Origin: Torreya grandis
Taxonomy: Eukaryota; Streptophyta; Pinopsida; Cupressales; Taxaceae
Assembly: GCA_037957365.1 (NCBI GenBank)
Contig: JARHVA010004805.1
Location: forward strand, 677,501-741,500
Length of the DNA stretch: 64,000 nucleotides
Reading direction: 5' to 3'
Made by a program: the position numbers and the translations under genes. The notes below the pieces were generated by a model. The model did no database searches and had not been told where the DNA came from. It saw nothing but the letters and a program-made list of their open reading frames with translations. Of the stretch, positions 1-12,628 are shown in pieces (the first letter of the stretch is position 1; each line of letters starts with the position of its first letter).

Positions 1-2282
1 ATTCATTCATAAGGTTTCCATATTATTTATAAAACTACATAAAATATCCAAACCCCTTCATGATCATACATTATCAAGATGATAAAGGAGGAATGTAGGC
101 AAGCACTTACAGGTGGACTATGTAAGCCTACATGAAGGTTTAACAAACTCCTAAAAATTATATGTGATTTTTTATTTGAAAATGGTTTTAAAAAACCTAA
201 AATTAACCTAAAATTTATTTTATAATAATTTAATATCATCAAATTCAATAAATATCAATCCTATGGCAAGCTTGAAATAAGTGTTAAGTCTAGAATAGGT
301 ACATATAAGCTTGTACACAAAGGAGTAAAAAGATCCAAGTTTTGTATTTAATATGAGGTATGAAAGATTAAATATAGTGTTTTATTCAAGGAACAATTTT
401 CAATAATGCTTATACCTCTCGAAATTATGGTAAACCATCACTTTGATCAAAAATCATTTGAAAAAGGTGTATGAAGCCTATAAAGACCTAAAGAACAATT
501 ATGTCTTGAGATTCAATATTCAATAAAAAAAATAAAATTGGTTTATTATTTTTTAATATTATCTAATAATTCTCTCAAACAAGTTTCAAAACTTCCATGA
601 ACAACCTTGCTGGGAGAATGCACACAGTTATGTACAAGCAGTTTAAGAAGTATGAGTTCTAGATCACTTTGGTATGTAAATCAAGGTTTGAAAATACCAT
701 TGAGAATATGGAAACATAAAATAATGTATATAAAAATACCTCAAATCCTCCCTTATAATTTATGTAAACCCTATAACTCATAACAAGCCATCTATAGATC
801 AAATGACCAAGATAATAGTGTGAGCGTATATGCTTAGCTTGACTTTGTTAAGTCTGTGAGTAAATTCATAAAGGGAGAGTATAATTTTAGAGTGAATATT
901 GGGTTTTATAAATTAATAAATGATGTAAAAAATGTTATTTAAGGCTTATAAATTCATTATATTCCTTGAGATGAATAGAAAACACCAAAAAAAGGTCATT
1001 AGGGTCAAGGTTATTATACTACCCACAAACCCTAAGCATAGGCTGATCAGGTTTCAAGAATGTTTGAAGGGTTAAATGACTTATAAATATTTATGTGTAC
1101 CTCATAATACTTGAAACAAGCCTATAAAAAACATCTCAATAAAAAAAATAAGAAAAGAGGAGGTTTCTTGCTTAAAATAATCAGCTCCAGTAGACACCTA
1201 TAGGCTCACAAGGCTCAAAAAGGTCATCTTGCTTATGTGGGAAGGTTTTTAAGGAAGTGAATGTTGAAAAATGACATTATGGGAGGTTTAAGGGTCCAAT
1301 ATACTCCAATTTCTTGGTATTTTTCAACCAATCAAAGGCTTGTACTTTATGAATCATTGTTAAGAAGATAAACCCATCTAAAACCCTTACAAAGCCCTAA
1401 AAGAAGCTCAATGAAGATAAACACTTACCAATTTATCATAATGCACATGATTGGCATTGAAAAAAAAATTAATGACATATTTATTCATTAGAGTTACATA
1501 CTAGAGAAATAATTTGGCACATGTGAATGAAAAGACACAAGAAAGGCTTAAAACTACATATTTTGATTGATTTACATAATTTTAATAATGACTGGACTTA
1601 ATAATCACTTGAAGAGGATTTAAAATAATATACAAAGATATAATAATCTTACATAATCCATTTAAGAAGTATTAAAGGTGATGTAATAGGTTCAAAATCA
1701 AAGAACCAAGTCATGAAGAAGGATTCCTTATTAGATGCATAGAAAAGCAAGGTTATAGACCTTCTCAAGGTAAACAATCAAATAAAAAACCTTGTGACAC
1801 TCTTTTAATCATATAAATACATGTTTTAAACATTATACATGTCATTAAAAAACCAATTTCAATGCCTAAAAGTAGAATAACAAAACTTATTCATAGGCAG
1901 TTTAATGGGCATGTTGTTGAAGACCCTCAAAGAAGTCTATATGATTTATCATATTTTCAAGACTACCACAAGATGATCATACTATTGTATACCCATAATA
2001 AGTCATAAAACATATTCAACATTATTTCTAAGAGAATGGGATATGGTTAAGGTCCTAAGGTAGTCTTTAAGTCTACTTAAAACTTCAATTACAAGAATTC
2101 ACAATCCTCTCCAAATCTCTTGCTGGTAGATTGTGAAGAATTTTTGAAGATGGTTGATAAGATCAGACAAATAAGGTATGATCTTAAAAAATTCCTACAT
2201 GTATTTTAAAATATTTTCATGACAACCTTTAATCAAATATTATATCTAGTATGAAATATGGGCTAGTTTTCATCACATTCTT

Positions 2283-3305
2283 TGGATCAAGCAACTTTGA
2301 CATGAAATTGTAGGTCCTAATGACAAAGAACATAGTATGAGAAGGTATAAATATTGAATATATTTCTCACAAACATATTATATTCATTTTAACATTAAAT
2401 TATTTATTAATAATATTCCAAGAATGTTAATAAGTCCATGTGTCAAGATAACAACTTGTAACTCCTCCATCCAGCAAAAAGTAGTTTCAAGTGAAGAGAG
2501 ATGAGTCATAGGAGTTGAAGAGCCACTTATACACAACATATCATGATATCATCATCAAGCTAAGATCACACATGTTTAAAACAAATGATAGGAATATTTC
2601 TTCACCTTTTTTTCATTGTAATAAATCAGATGATGGATCGCAGTCATCATAGAATCTTCCTATGTCCCCTTTCTCTCTCCCTTTCCATTCTTCTATATAT
2701 TTGGATTTTAATGGATTATAAATGATATTCCATATTTATATGTAAAATACATGCTAAAATTGATACATTTTTTTCTTTTAAAGTGAATGAAAACTTGATC
2801 AAACAACTTTGACATGAAAGTGTAGGTCCTAATGACAAAGAACATAGTATGAGAAGGTCCAAAGCTTGAATCTCTTTTTCACCAAGATAGGAGATTAATT
2901 TTAATATTAAAGGATGTATTAATAATATTCCAATAAGTTTAATAAGTCCATGTGTCAAGATAACAACTTGTAACTCGTCCATCTAACAAAAGGCAATTTC
3001 AAGTAAAGAGAGATGAGTCATAGGAGTTGAAGAGACACTTCTACACCACCTCTCATGAGATCATCATCAAGCCAAGCTAACACATGTTTAAAACAAATGA
3101 TATGAATATTTATTGACATTTTTTAATTGTAACTAATTGTATGATGGATGGCATTCATCATAGAATCTTCTTATGTCCTCTTTCTCTCTCCCTCTCCATT
3201 CTTATATGTATTTGTATTTTAATGGCTTGTAAATGATCTTCCAAGTTTGTATGGAAAATACCTACTAAAATTGATACTTTTTATTTATTTTTAAGTTAAT
3301 TCAAA
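2283..3305 (+). repeat. Tandem duplication (about 512 bp x2) in B 5' LTR
   Basis: Unit 1 (about 2,283-2,795) and unit 2 (about 2,796-3,305) share the series CAACTTTGACATGAAA, TAGGTCCTAATGACAAAGAA and CATGTGTCAAGATAACAACT, with a spacing of 512 bp. The 3' LTR has one unit only (about 22,820-23,330). Each unit contains the pyrimidine-rich stretch and the TATA-like sequence, so the putative LTR promoter was duplicated. Confidence 0.85.
2693..2701 (+). promoter_or_regulatory. TATA-like box, B 5' LTR copy 1
   Basis: TATATATTT follows a CT-rich tract. The duplicated copy at about 3,203 reads TATATGTAT, and the 3' LTR copy is at about 23,236. It is the best core-promoter candidate in this LTR, but assignment rests on sequence alone. 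Confidence 0.4.
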
Positions 3306-3594
3306 ATGAATTTTCCTTATTCATCTCATTATTTTACTCATGATGGATTGTTGATGAATAAAAGTGTTGATATTCAATCTCCTTGCATTTGTCCTCTTCA
3401 TTATTGCCTATTTTTGAGTAAGTTATCTCTTTGCAAGTCATATGGTTTGTATTAAGTGGTTTTGAAAATGTTAAGCATGGAAAAATATCATTAGTGCTTA
3501 ATTTTAAGCCTCTTGACTACCCCTCTTAGTTGATGTATCAACTACAAGCTCCATATTGAAATACTTAAGATAGAAAATTATTTGAAGTTATGTG

Positions 3595-3599
3595 ATTAG
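3595..3599 (+). repeat. Target-site duplication of element A, left copy
   Basis: ATTAG lies directly before the A LTR start (TGTTGACC). The right copy at 12,019-12,023 reads ATTAT. The unoccupied site in the B 3' LTR reads GATTAGATTCAA at 23,627-23,638, which matches the joined flanks and confirms the insertion point. Confidence 0.75.
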
Positions 3600-6383
3600 T
3601 GTTGACCATTTTTTACCATAAACTAAAATGGTTCAACTCCATATAGTTATAATATTGTAGGGTATTTTTATAATGTTATAGGGTATTATTTTAGTTCATT
3701 TTATGCCATTTCATATGTCATTCTATCTTTGATCATAGTCTATCTTAATCCATGTGTCATTTGGTGTCTTAGGGGTCATTTTAGAGTCATATATGCAAAT
3801 GATATGCCTTTATGGTGATCAGTGCAATTAAAGATCAAGGAAAAGTTCACATAGGCCTCAAAAGTTCATTCAGAGCTACAAAAGTTTAGGAATAAGCTTT
3901 GTGAAGCTAGGTCATCATTAGGACATCATTAAGAACTAGATTAGACTAGTTCTCTTGGGGATTTTAGAAATATGCTCATAAAGCCTCACATGATCATACA
4001 ACCATGCATTATCAATTTAATTAGTACCAAGATAATTATTTACAATTTTCATATCTTGATGAGTCTTATGTCTCAAGATCTAATCCTTTAAAGTTCAAAT
4101 TTCTAAATCTAAGGAACTAGGTCATCTAAATCATCATCTAGGAATGAATGGACTAGTTCACTTATGAATTTAATAAATGCACCTAAAATAGCCACATGAG
4201 CTAAAGGATTATATTTCCATGAATTTATTTATGCTAGGAATATCCTCTAAAAATTACATGCTTTCATGAGTTCTATAGCTTGATTTATGAGCATTTAAAG
4301 TTGGACCTTCAGTATAAGATGTTTGTATTAATGTCAAGTTTAAGCTATCTAAAGTAACCATTTGGGTTCAAAATGTCCTTATAAGGTTTAAATTTTATAA
4401 AGATCTAATGGTAAGCATGATCACTCATACTAACACTTATGATCCAATAATTTTCATTGAGGTCAAACAAGTTACAAATTACCTAGGTTAAAGCCCTTTA
4501 AAGAGCTACAAGTTGGACAAGATTTGATGGTGCATATCAACCAAGTAGAGATCTAATAATGCAATCTCAAATGACAAGGAGGTGGTTCTAATTAAAATAT
4601 GATGGTCTACACTACATTTTACATCTAAATTTGATGGGGTGAGATGATTCAAAAGGTCAAGGAGCTTGAGAGGCCACCACATGGCACAAGCATGAAAGTT
4701 GATAGATTGACAATAAGATCTTGAGATCAATGCACGATTTACAAGTGGCATGAGCATGTTCTTCATGAAAGGAAATAAATTCACCAGATTTATTTGTAAT
4801 AAGGACATCAATGGCATGTAGAAGGTAAAAAGGTCAATATCTAACATCGAGGATCTGTGAGGCCAATGGAAACAAAGATGGGTTAGAGCATTTCAATTGG
4901 TCTAAGTTATTTTCCATAGGCAAATTCAAACCAAAGGGAAGTTTTTTTACCAATGCAAAAAAGTCTTACAGTGTGATCATCTTGCCATTAGATCTTGGAT
5001 AAATGCCATCAAAGTGACACATTGATGTAGTTGGGTTAAAGGATGTTAAGGGATGCCATTAAAGCTTAATATGGACTTCTAGTTTGGTATTTTATAGTTT
5101 GCAATGTTCATTCTATGACTATATTCTATTCTTAAAGGGATCCATGTACATGGTGAATTCTCAGTTCTTACAGTAACATAATGGGCCTATTTAGATATAT
5201 TATAATCAAGAGAGGGGTCATATAGTCTATAGGTCTACATCAATGTGATAGCCATAAGAAAACCAATAGTTTGAGATTGGTTTTTTATCTATAGTAGACC
5301 TATGAACATGGGGATGACTTTAAGCATGATCTAGCTTAAACAAGATCTATCATTTTACAGGATGCCATAAAGGCATACACATAAATACCAATAGTTTCAT
5401 CTCTAAGACCAACTACATGAAAAGGACCCTTCTCTCCACTTTTGCACATCATAACAAACTAGTTAGGAGTAGTTAACAAAAATACAAAGCCCTAACAGCT
5501 TGATCCCATCATTAAAACCATCAAGGAGCATCAATGAGGGAATAATTTAAATATGCAACCATTTGAAGTGACCTAGATCAATTAAAATGTTTAAATCAAT
5601 ATAATTGTAGAAGTGGTTTGAAATATGGTTCAAATGAAGTTAAACTCATTTGATTACCCTTTAGACTTCTCTTTTTCCACTTCTCTCTTAAATGCTATAA
5701 GTAGCTACCATTTTTACCTTGGTAAGTGGATATACTCTATGTATGGTAAATCCCTATTAGAATGATGCCATATTTTAACTTTGAACATTAATGAAAAGTT
5801 GATTTTGAGTTATTGAATAGTTGTATAAGTGTGTAAGTGATGTATGGTGATGCAAAGTGATAATTATCTATCTTTTCTTCCCTTATCCTTTCATGTTTGT
5901 GTAAGATTTCCTATTCAAATAGGTCATATGAAGTTTTGTAGAGTGTATGATTCTATCTTTTAAGTGTATAATGAGCCTTATTGTTTACAACTAGCCTAGG
6001 GTTCACTTACCTTGGATAGATCTCATTAATCTCATCTCCATATTAAAATACTCATGTTATAACCCAAAATACTCTTGTTAAAATACTCATGTTAGGTTGC
6101 ATGCCTTATTTCTTAGTGTAGGAAAGTATGATGGTCATATTGAAGACACATTTGTGTATCACCCCCTTATATTAGGAACATTTCATGTAACTTATAACTC
6201 TTTTCCCCATAAACAACTAGTTAAAAAGGTGTGAGAATTTCAAGACACATCCAAGGAGCTAGTCCTTAAATATAGAGGCTCACTTCCATTATAGGTACAC
6301 CCACATACTTTTAAGTGTTCCCATGTTGCCCAAATCTAGAAGGGGCTTTAACACCCTCTTATAGGGTGGGATATTTGGTAACA
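3600..6383 (+). repeat. Element A 5' LTR
   Basis: It begins TGTTGACC and ends near GGTAACA, 7 bases before the PBS. It aligns with 9,248-12,018 throughout, with scattered substitutions and small indels. A TATA-like TATAAGTAG at 5,696-5,704 lies about 690 bp before the end and has a counterpart at about 11,342 in the 3' LTR. The upstream part holds several GATCTAATGGT-type motifs. No coding frame is seen. Confidence 0.85.
5696..5704 (+). promoter_or_regulatory. TATA-like box, element A 5' LTR
   Basis: TATAAGTAG follows a pyrimidine-rich tract and is kept in the 3' LTR at about 11,342 as TATAAGTAA. The position is reasonable for the U3/R boundary of a 2.8-kb LTR. Confidence 0.45.
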
Positions 6384-6390
6384 ATCGTTA

Positions 6391-6407
6391 TAGCATGCCT
6401 AATGGGA
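6391..6407 (+). other. Primer-binding site of element A (decayed)
   Basis: TAGCATGCCTAATGGGA lies 7 bases after the LTR end. It matches the B PBS (TGGCATGCCCAATGGGA) except for TGG to TAG and one C to T change, both deamination-type. The less decayed relative in element C is TGGCACGCCCGGTGGGAC, so all three probably used the same tRNA primer. Confidence 0.7.
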
Positions 6408-6562
6408 CTAGGTCCAAGAGAGTGTAAATATTATTGGTGTACCTTTCCTTTATTATCTTTTAGAAGAAATCAACCTAGCACCAATGAAAACTCCAAATGA
6501 TAACTTCTAGTTGTAAGTAGTCTAGGTATATTTAGTTGAATTTTTTATTATTTTTTACTTCT

Positions 6563-8788
6563 CATTTGATACATGAGGTTGATATGAATAGATATGGTAA
6601 GTAATCCTACCATGGACCTCTTTATCAACCTTGCTATAAACCATAGTATACTCCTCTTCAATCATATGAGCCATGGCAGCCCTATAATCCTCCATTGCCC
6701 CCCCCCCCCATATAGACACCATGATATTAAACAACCCTATAAGGAAGGCTACCAAGATACGTATCAATAAATGCCTCCCTATCAGTCCTAATATGAGCCC
6801 TACCAACCATACCATAATTCCTATGAACCCCAAGAATACTCCTATGAGACTTGTCATGAGGAATAAGATGTTTCTATGTATTATATATCAAGGTATCAAT
6901 ATGAAATAATTGAACTCCTAAAATCTAGAATACAATAAAAATAAAGATGGTCTTGATCCCCATCATTACCCTCCTCCACTTTTTCCATCTTATATCAAGT
7001 ACTTATTGGCATCCATACTACAATTAATAGATAATGAAGATGAAATGATTACATGGGATGATGAGTATGACATGCTCATTGATCATTTCATGGAATGGTT
7101 AAGAGGTGATAACCAAAATTATATGCAAAAGTTAGAGGCATTTGAAGAACTAGAAGGAACTTAATGGGAGGTCAAAGAACAAATACACTTGGTAAAGAAG
7201 TGTCTTCAATGTTCAATAGATAGGTTAAGTATGTGGGAAGATAAAGATCTAAAAAATGAACATACTACTATTGAAGAATTCCAAGAAAGTTACTGGCAAG
7301 GTGAGGGTCATGTTGATGTAGGTTTTTTCTCTTCTAATCATCCAAATAAATCCCTTACCTATGAACTTAATAGTGCATTCCTCTTTCCTAAATCCACTCA
7401 TAAGCCTTCTCCTTCACCTCACACTCCATCTCCAATACATAAACTTTCCACTACATCTCATATTCTAGCTCCTTCACATGAGCCCATCTTGAGAGAAGCA
7501 ATTGAAGAGAAGTGAAACAATGCCATGGGTGACCAAGAAGATGTCATGAGTGACTATGAGGAGGAAATAATCATAGAGACTCCCCTTGGTGACCAAAAGT
7601 GTAATATTGCCTTCTTAGATGGAAATAAACATATTGAAGATCTTATTTCAGTTGCCCATGAATAATGTCACCAAGACTTGAAGAGAGAGGCATTTGAAGA
7701 AGACTCCATGTCTAATCATGAAGTATGGATGACCATATCAAGCATGAAGTGGATTGTACTATCAAGGAATAAGGTCAAGTCACTCCTAAATAATTTTCAA
7801 TCCTAAGAGAGTTATATGAGACTAAGATAGATGAAATGGCTCTTGAAGATGACACTCATGAGGTGGATGAAAATGATATGTGGCAAAGGTCTGATTTCAT
7901 ATATCATGAGTTTGATCAGATTGATAGGTTAATCCTCCTCCCAAGGAGTCTACATTTTAATTAAATAATTTATCTAACAAGCATATTGATTATTATCTCA
8001 ATAAACATGGAGAAAGGTATCATGTTGTAAATGAAGATGAACTATGGAAAAATCCTAATGCCATATGCAAGGAGTTTGACAAGTTAGGTAAGTCTCTTTT
8101 TTCTATAATAGATTCTATGTCTAATGACAAGGTTACTACTTATACTAATCATCATGTTTACAAGTATTCCATAAAGTATAAATATGAAGGTCATTATATT
8201 GATCATGAATTTATTGTCATAAAGCAATTTGATGATGTTAGTGTCCAAGGGATTATAAACATAGAAAGTGAGGGCAATGTGGATGTTATTGCACCTTAAG
8301 AATAACCAAGAAACCTGCATAATATTGAGCCATATCCAAATGCATTGGATCATGAAGAAGAAGATATTGATGCTTCCAAACATCAAGTATAATATATCAA
8401 AGAAAAAATCAAAGATAAGAGGACTATCGTATTTTCAAACTTGTACATTAAAGACCAAGTATTTGAGAAGGTGGAGAAAATTTTTCCCATGAAAGATAAA
8501 TATGATTGGTAGATATAAATGAATATATTTCAAGATCTTAAGTATATTTACTAAGTTGAGGGTTAAGTACTTGAGAATATGGACAAAGAGATTTCCATGC
8601 AGGATAATGACCAAGATTGGGTGGACTATGCAAAGATCCTTGATGAGATTGAAAAACTTGCAGCTGAGAAGAAACCCAACCTTATTAAGGAAACTATGGA
8701 TGCCAAAAATGAAAGAATTTTTAAACCACCATTATGGGTCATAGTTGAGGAAACATATGATAAATTTGAGGTTGTTTGCATGCAATAA
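6563..8788 (+). pseudogene. Element A degenerate ORF, function unknown
   Basis: This reading region of roughly 740 codons is broken by stops and a few frame changes. The N-terminal part (about 6,572-6,900) is rich in Tyr, Pro and Gln (for example SYEPWQPYNPP, YEPYQPYHNSYEP) and is shifted near a run of 12 C at 6,698-6,709. The middle (about 7,000-7,515) is acidic, with DEMITWDDEYDML, WEDKDL and then a Pro/Ser/Thr-rich stretch. The C-terminal part (about 7,820-8,788) is again acidic and charged, with DQDWVDYAKILDEIEKL near its end. There is no zinc knuckle, protease DSG/DTG, RT or integrase motif. Several stops (TAA before TGG at 7,162, TGA at 7,513, TAA at about 7,663) look like mutated Gln or Trp codons. 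I do not recognise the family; a divergent gag or an accessory protein are the obvious options. Confidence 0.6.
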
Positions 8789-9247
8789 TAGTTTATTTCC
8801 ATAGCTAGCCTATTTTGAGCTACTTGGTTCTCATTAAACATTATGCCAATGAAGCTAGCAAACACCATAAACAAGATAAAGGCATCAATGTCAAGGATAA
8901 AACCATTACATGTCTCATTAAACCCTTCACATCATAAATAAAGAGAGGTTTCATACTTTCCATTTGATTCTAGAGGAAGTTTTCATCTCAGGTTAGTTAG
9001 TGCTTGAGTCAGTTTGTTTAGTTTTGTGTGTTGTGTTCCCTAAGTGCTCATGAATCACAAGTGTGTTTTTTGCTTAGTTTTTTATCTTGTGTGTTTTTCA
9101 TTGTTTGTATTTCCTTGTATTTTGTGTGTTTATTAGGGTAATTTATATTTCAAACCTATTGTACATGTGACTCCATATCCCAATGGATAGGATTAGGCAA
9201 CTAGTCATGGCATAACAAGCATACCACCCTTGGGAAATCACCAAGAA
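8789..9247 (+). other. Element A 3' untranslated tail and polypurine-tract area
   Basis: This is non-coding, with a GT-rich stretch (GTGTGTT motifs, 9,020-9,140) followed by CCCTTGGGAAATCACCAAGAA directly before the 3' LTR. The corresponding place in B reads CCCCTAGAGGTCACCAAAAA, so the segment is conserved between families. The purine-rich part is short. Confidence 0.55.
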
Positions 9248-12018
9248 TGTTGACCATTTTTTACCACAGGCCAAAATGGGTCAACCCCCTAGAGCTATAA
9301 TATTTTATAGGGTCTCTTTATAATGTCATAGGGTATGAATGTAGTTCATTTAATGGCATTTCATATGTCATTCTAGATTTGGTCTTAGTCTAGCTTAGTC
9401 CTTAAGTCATTTGGTGTCTTAGGGGTCATTTTCAAGTCATATATCTAAATGAAAAGCCTTCATAGTGATAAATACAATTGAAGATTATGTACAAGTTCAC
9501 ATAAGCCTTAGAAGTTCATTGAGAGCTGTAAAAGTTTAGGAATTAGCTTTGTGAAGCTAGGCCATCATTAGGATGTCATGAAGAACTATAGTAGACCAAT
9601 TCACTTGGGAATTTTAAAAATATGATCATAAAGCCTCACATAACCATCAAACCATGTGTGATAAATTTCCTTAGTACCAAGATCATTCTCTAAAACTTTC
9701 ATATCTTGATGAGTCTTCTATCTTGAGATCTAAGCCTTCAAAGTTTAGCTTGTTGAATCTAAGGATCTAGGCCATTTAGGACATCATCCAAGAATGAACA
9801 GATTAGTCCACTTGTATATTTAATAAATTCACATTTTAAATCCATGAAAGAAAAAGGATTTTATTGACATGAATTTATTTTTTCTAGGAACATCCCCTAA
9901 AAATTTCATGCCCATGCAAGTTCTCTAACTCAGTTTATGAGCATTCAAAGCTAGACCTACAACATAAGATATTCATGTAACATCAGGTTTGAGCTTCACA
10001 AAGTAACCATTTAGGTTCCAAATGTCCTTAAAAGGTTTAAAATTGATCAAGATATAATAGTATGCATGATCTTTCATACTAACACTTGAGATCCAATGGT
10101 TCACACTGAGGTCAAATAAGTTAAAAGGTCCCTAGGTTAAAGCCATTTAAAGAGATACAAGTTAGACAAGATATAATGGTGTGGATGAACCAAGAATATA
10201 TCAAATGGTGTGAGATCAACTAACAAGGATGTGGGTCCAAGAAAAATATGATGGTTCATGTTACATCATACATCTAAATTTGATAGTGCAAGATGAGTCA
10301 AAAGGTCAAAGAGCTCAAGAGGATACCACATGGCATAAACATAGAAGGGGATAAACTAACAATAAGATCCTAAGATCAATGCATGATTGACAAGTGGTAT
10401 GAGAACATTCTTTTTGGTAGGAAATCAATGGACTAAATTTGTTCATACTAAGGAGATAAACGACATATAGAAGGTCAAAAGGTCAAGATATAACAATGAG
10501 GATCTATGAGGCCAATGAGAATAAAGATATGTTGGATGATTTTGATTAATCTAAGTCATTTTTGATAGGTAAATTCAAACCAAAGGGTTATTTTTTTACC
10601 AATATAAACAAGTATTATAGGGTTATCATTCTACCATTGGATCTCAGCTAAATGCCATCAAAGGGACACATTGATGCAATCAGGTTAAAAGACATAAAGG
10701 GATGCTAGTAAAGCTTAATATGGACCTAGTTTGACATTTTATAGTTTTTAGGGTTCATTATATGAATTTGTTTGGTATTCTTAAATGGATCCATGCACAT
10801 GGTGAATCTCTAGTTCCTACAATAACATGAGCCTATTTGGACCTATTATAATCAAGAGAAGGGCCATATAGTCTATAGGTCTTCATCAATATGAAAACTA
10901 TAGAAAAACCAATATTTTGAGATTAGTTTTTAATCTATAATAGACCTATGAACATGGGGATGAGTTAGAGAATGATCTAGATTTAAAAATAGATAACATT
11001 TTAAAGGATGTCATGAAGGCATACACGTATATCCCAATAGTTTCATCTCTATGACCAACTTCATGAAAATAACTCTTCTCTCCACTTTTTCATGCCATTA
11101 CAAAGCAATTAGGAGAAGATAACAAGAAGACAAAGATCTAATAGCTTGATCCCACTGTTGCAACCATCAAGGAACATCAATTAGGGAATAATGTAAATAT
11201 GTAACCACTTGAAGTGACCTAGATCAGTCAAAAGGTCTAAATGAGCATAATTGTAGAAATAGTTGGAACTATGGTTCAAATGAAGTTGAACTCATTTGAC
11301 TCCCCTTTAGACTTATCTTTTCCCACTTCTCTCTCAAATGCTATAAGTAACTACCATTTTGGCCTTGGTAAGTAGTTCCACTCCATGTATGGTGAAGCCC
11401 TACTAGAATGATGTCATATTTTTCCTTTGAACATTAATGAAAATCTGATTTTGAGTTCTTGAATAATTATCTAAGTATGCAAGTGATGTATGGTGATGAA
11501 ACATGATAATTCTCTATCATTTATTCCATTATCCTTTCATGTTTTTATAAGAGTTCCTATTCTAACAAGTCATATGAAGTGTTTTCAAGTGTATGAGTGT
11601 ATCTTTTAAGTGTAAAATGAGACTTTGTGTCTAAAACTAGCCTATGGTTCACTTACCTTGGATAGCTCTCATGCATCTCGCCTCCATATTGAAATACTCA
11701 TGTTATAACCCACATGACTTGGAAGTTAGTTTGTGTCTTATTTCTTAGTGCAGGAAAGTATGATAGTCATATGTAAGACATATTGGTATATCATCCCATT
11801 AGATTAGGATCATTCAATACAATTTATAAATATTTTACCCATGATTAATTATTTAATAAGTTTTGAGCATTTTAATATACATCTAGGGAGATATCCCTTA
11901 AATATAGATGCTCACTTTCATTATAGGTACACCCACATACCTAAAAATGTTCTCATGTTACCCAAATATATAAGGGGCTTGAAAACCCTCTTATATGGTG
12001 TGATATTTGGTGACAAAA
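9248..12018 (+). repeat. Element A 3' LTR
   Basis: It starts TGTTGACC and runs to about GTGACAAAA before the right target duplication. It aligns in full with 3,600-6,383. The end is set by comparison with the empty site in the B 3' LTR, so it is uncertain by about 3 bases. No coding content is seen. Confidence 0.85.
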
Positions 12019-12302
12019 ATTATACTCAACCTTGTTTAACTTTATTATTAAATTGTACACCATAGGAAGAGACCTACATTTCGTGCATCACCCATTTTTA
12101 TATCTACTTTAAATTTTCTTTCTCCTTTTTCATTGTAATTTGAGTAGGTTTAGTGGTAATATAGGTATAAAATCAAGGTAACTACCCCTCTCTATAGGTT
12201 CTCTTTAGTTATAGGACACCCATAAACATAAAGAGTTCCCATTGTGTAAATTAAGTGAGGAGACTTGAAACACCTCCTTAAAGGGTGAAACTCAAAGTGA
12301 CA
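12019..12302 (+). repeat. Element B 5' LTR, distal part
   Basis: This aligns with 23,628-23,910, sharing GAGTTCCCATT, TGCATCACC and the terminal GTGACA. Together with 1-3,599 it forms the 5' LTR interrupted by element A. Confidence 0.85.
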
Positions 12303-12310
12303 ACAAATTT

Positions 12311-12328
12311 TGGCATGCCCAATGGGAC
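12311..12328 (+). other. Primer-binding site of element B
   Basis: TGGCATGCCCAATGGGAC begins 8 bases after the LTR end. It begins with TGG as expected for pairing with a tRNA CCA end, and resembles the PBS of elements A and C. Plant Tat-type elements often use an arginine tRNA, but the tRNA identity is not proven here. Confidence 0.75.
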
Positions 12329-12628
12329 CCAAATTCAAGAATATTTCTCAATATTAGTGGTGGTCTTGAAATACTTGTAGCTATCATAACATATATAGTT
12401 AACATCTGGTGATTCCAACAAGCTTTCAAGCATCCTAGTTATAAGACTAGTGTCTAGTTTTCATGCCAAAGATAATGAAAAGATCTTATCATAAAAGTTT
12501 TATTTTTGATTTTTTATAATTAAAATAATAAAATTATATTTTATACTACACACCCTTATCCAAAAATTTATTTTATTATTTTTTCAAATCTATCTATAGA
12601 AAATTTTTATATACCCCCATTTTTCAAG

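Larger units (their letters stand above)
1..3599 (+). repeat. Element B 5' LTR, proximal part
   Basis: This aligns by eye along its length with about 20,570-23,632, including the stretch around CTTCATGATCA at the left and GTGTGATTAG at the right. It contains no coding frame. Compared with the 3' LTR it carries one extra internal duplication of about 512 bp. It ends where element A is inserted, and the rest of this LTR continues at 12,019. Confidence 0.85.
3600..12018 (+). mobile_element. Element A: non-autonomous LTR retrotransposon nested in B
   Basis: Two similar LTRs of about 2.78 kb (3,600-6,383 and 9,248-12,018) both start TGTTGACCATTTTTTACC. They flank only 2.86 kb of interior with a decayed PBS, one degenerate reading region and a GT-rich 3' tail. 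No protease, RT, RNase H or integrase motif is visible, so the element resembles the pol-less LARD class and must have been mobilised in trans. The PBS core and the sequence before the 3' LTR resemble those of element B, suggesting B-like elements supplied the machinery; that is inference. Confidence 0.85.

Noticed and set aside
4506..4847. 113-codon minus-strand open frame
   Set aside because: It lies wholly within the non-coding LTR of element A, its counterpart in the other LTR is not open, and the composition is not protein-like.
6698..6709. Run of 12 C as a functional element
   Set aside because: A single homopolymer in a decayed frame; more likely slippage or a sequencing weak point.
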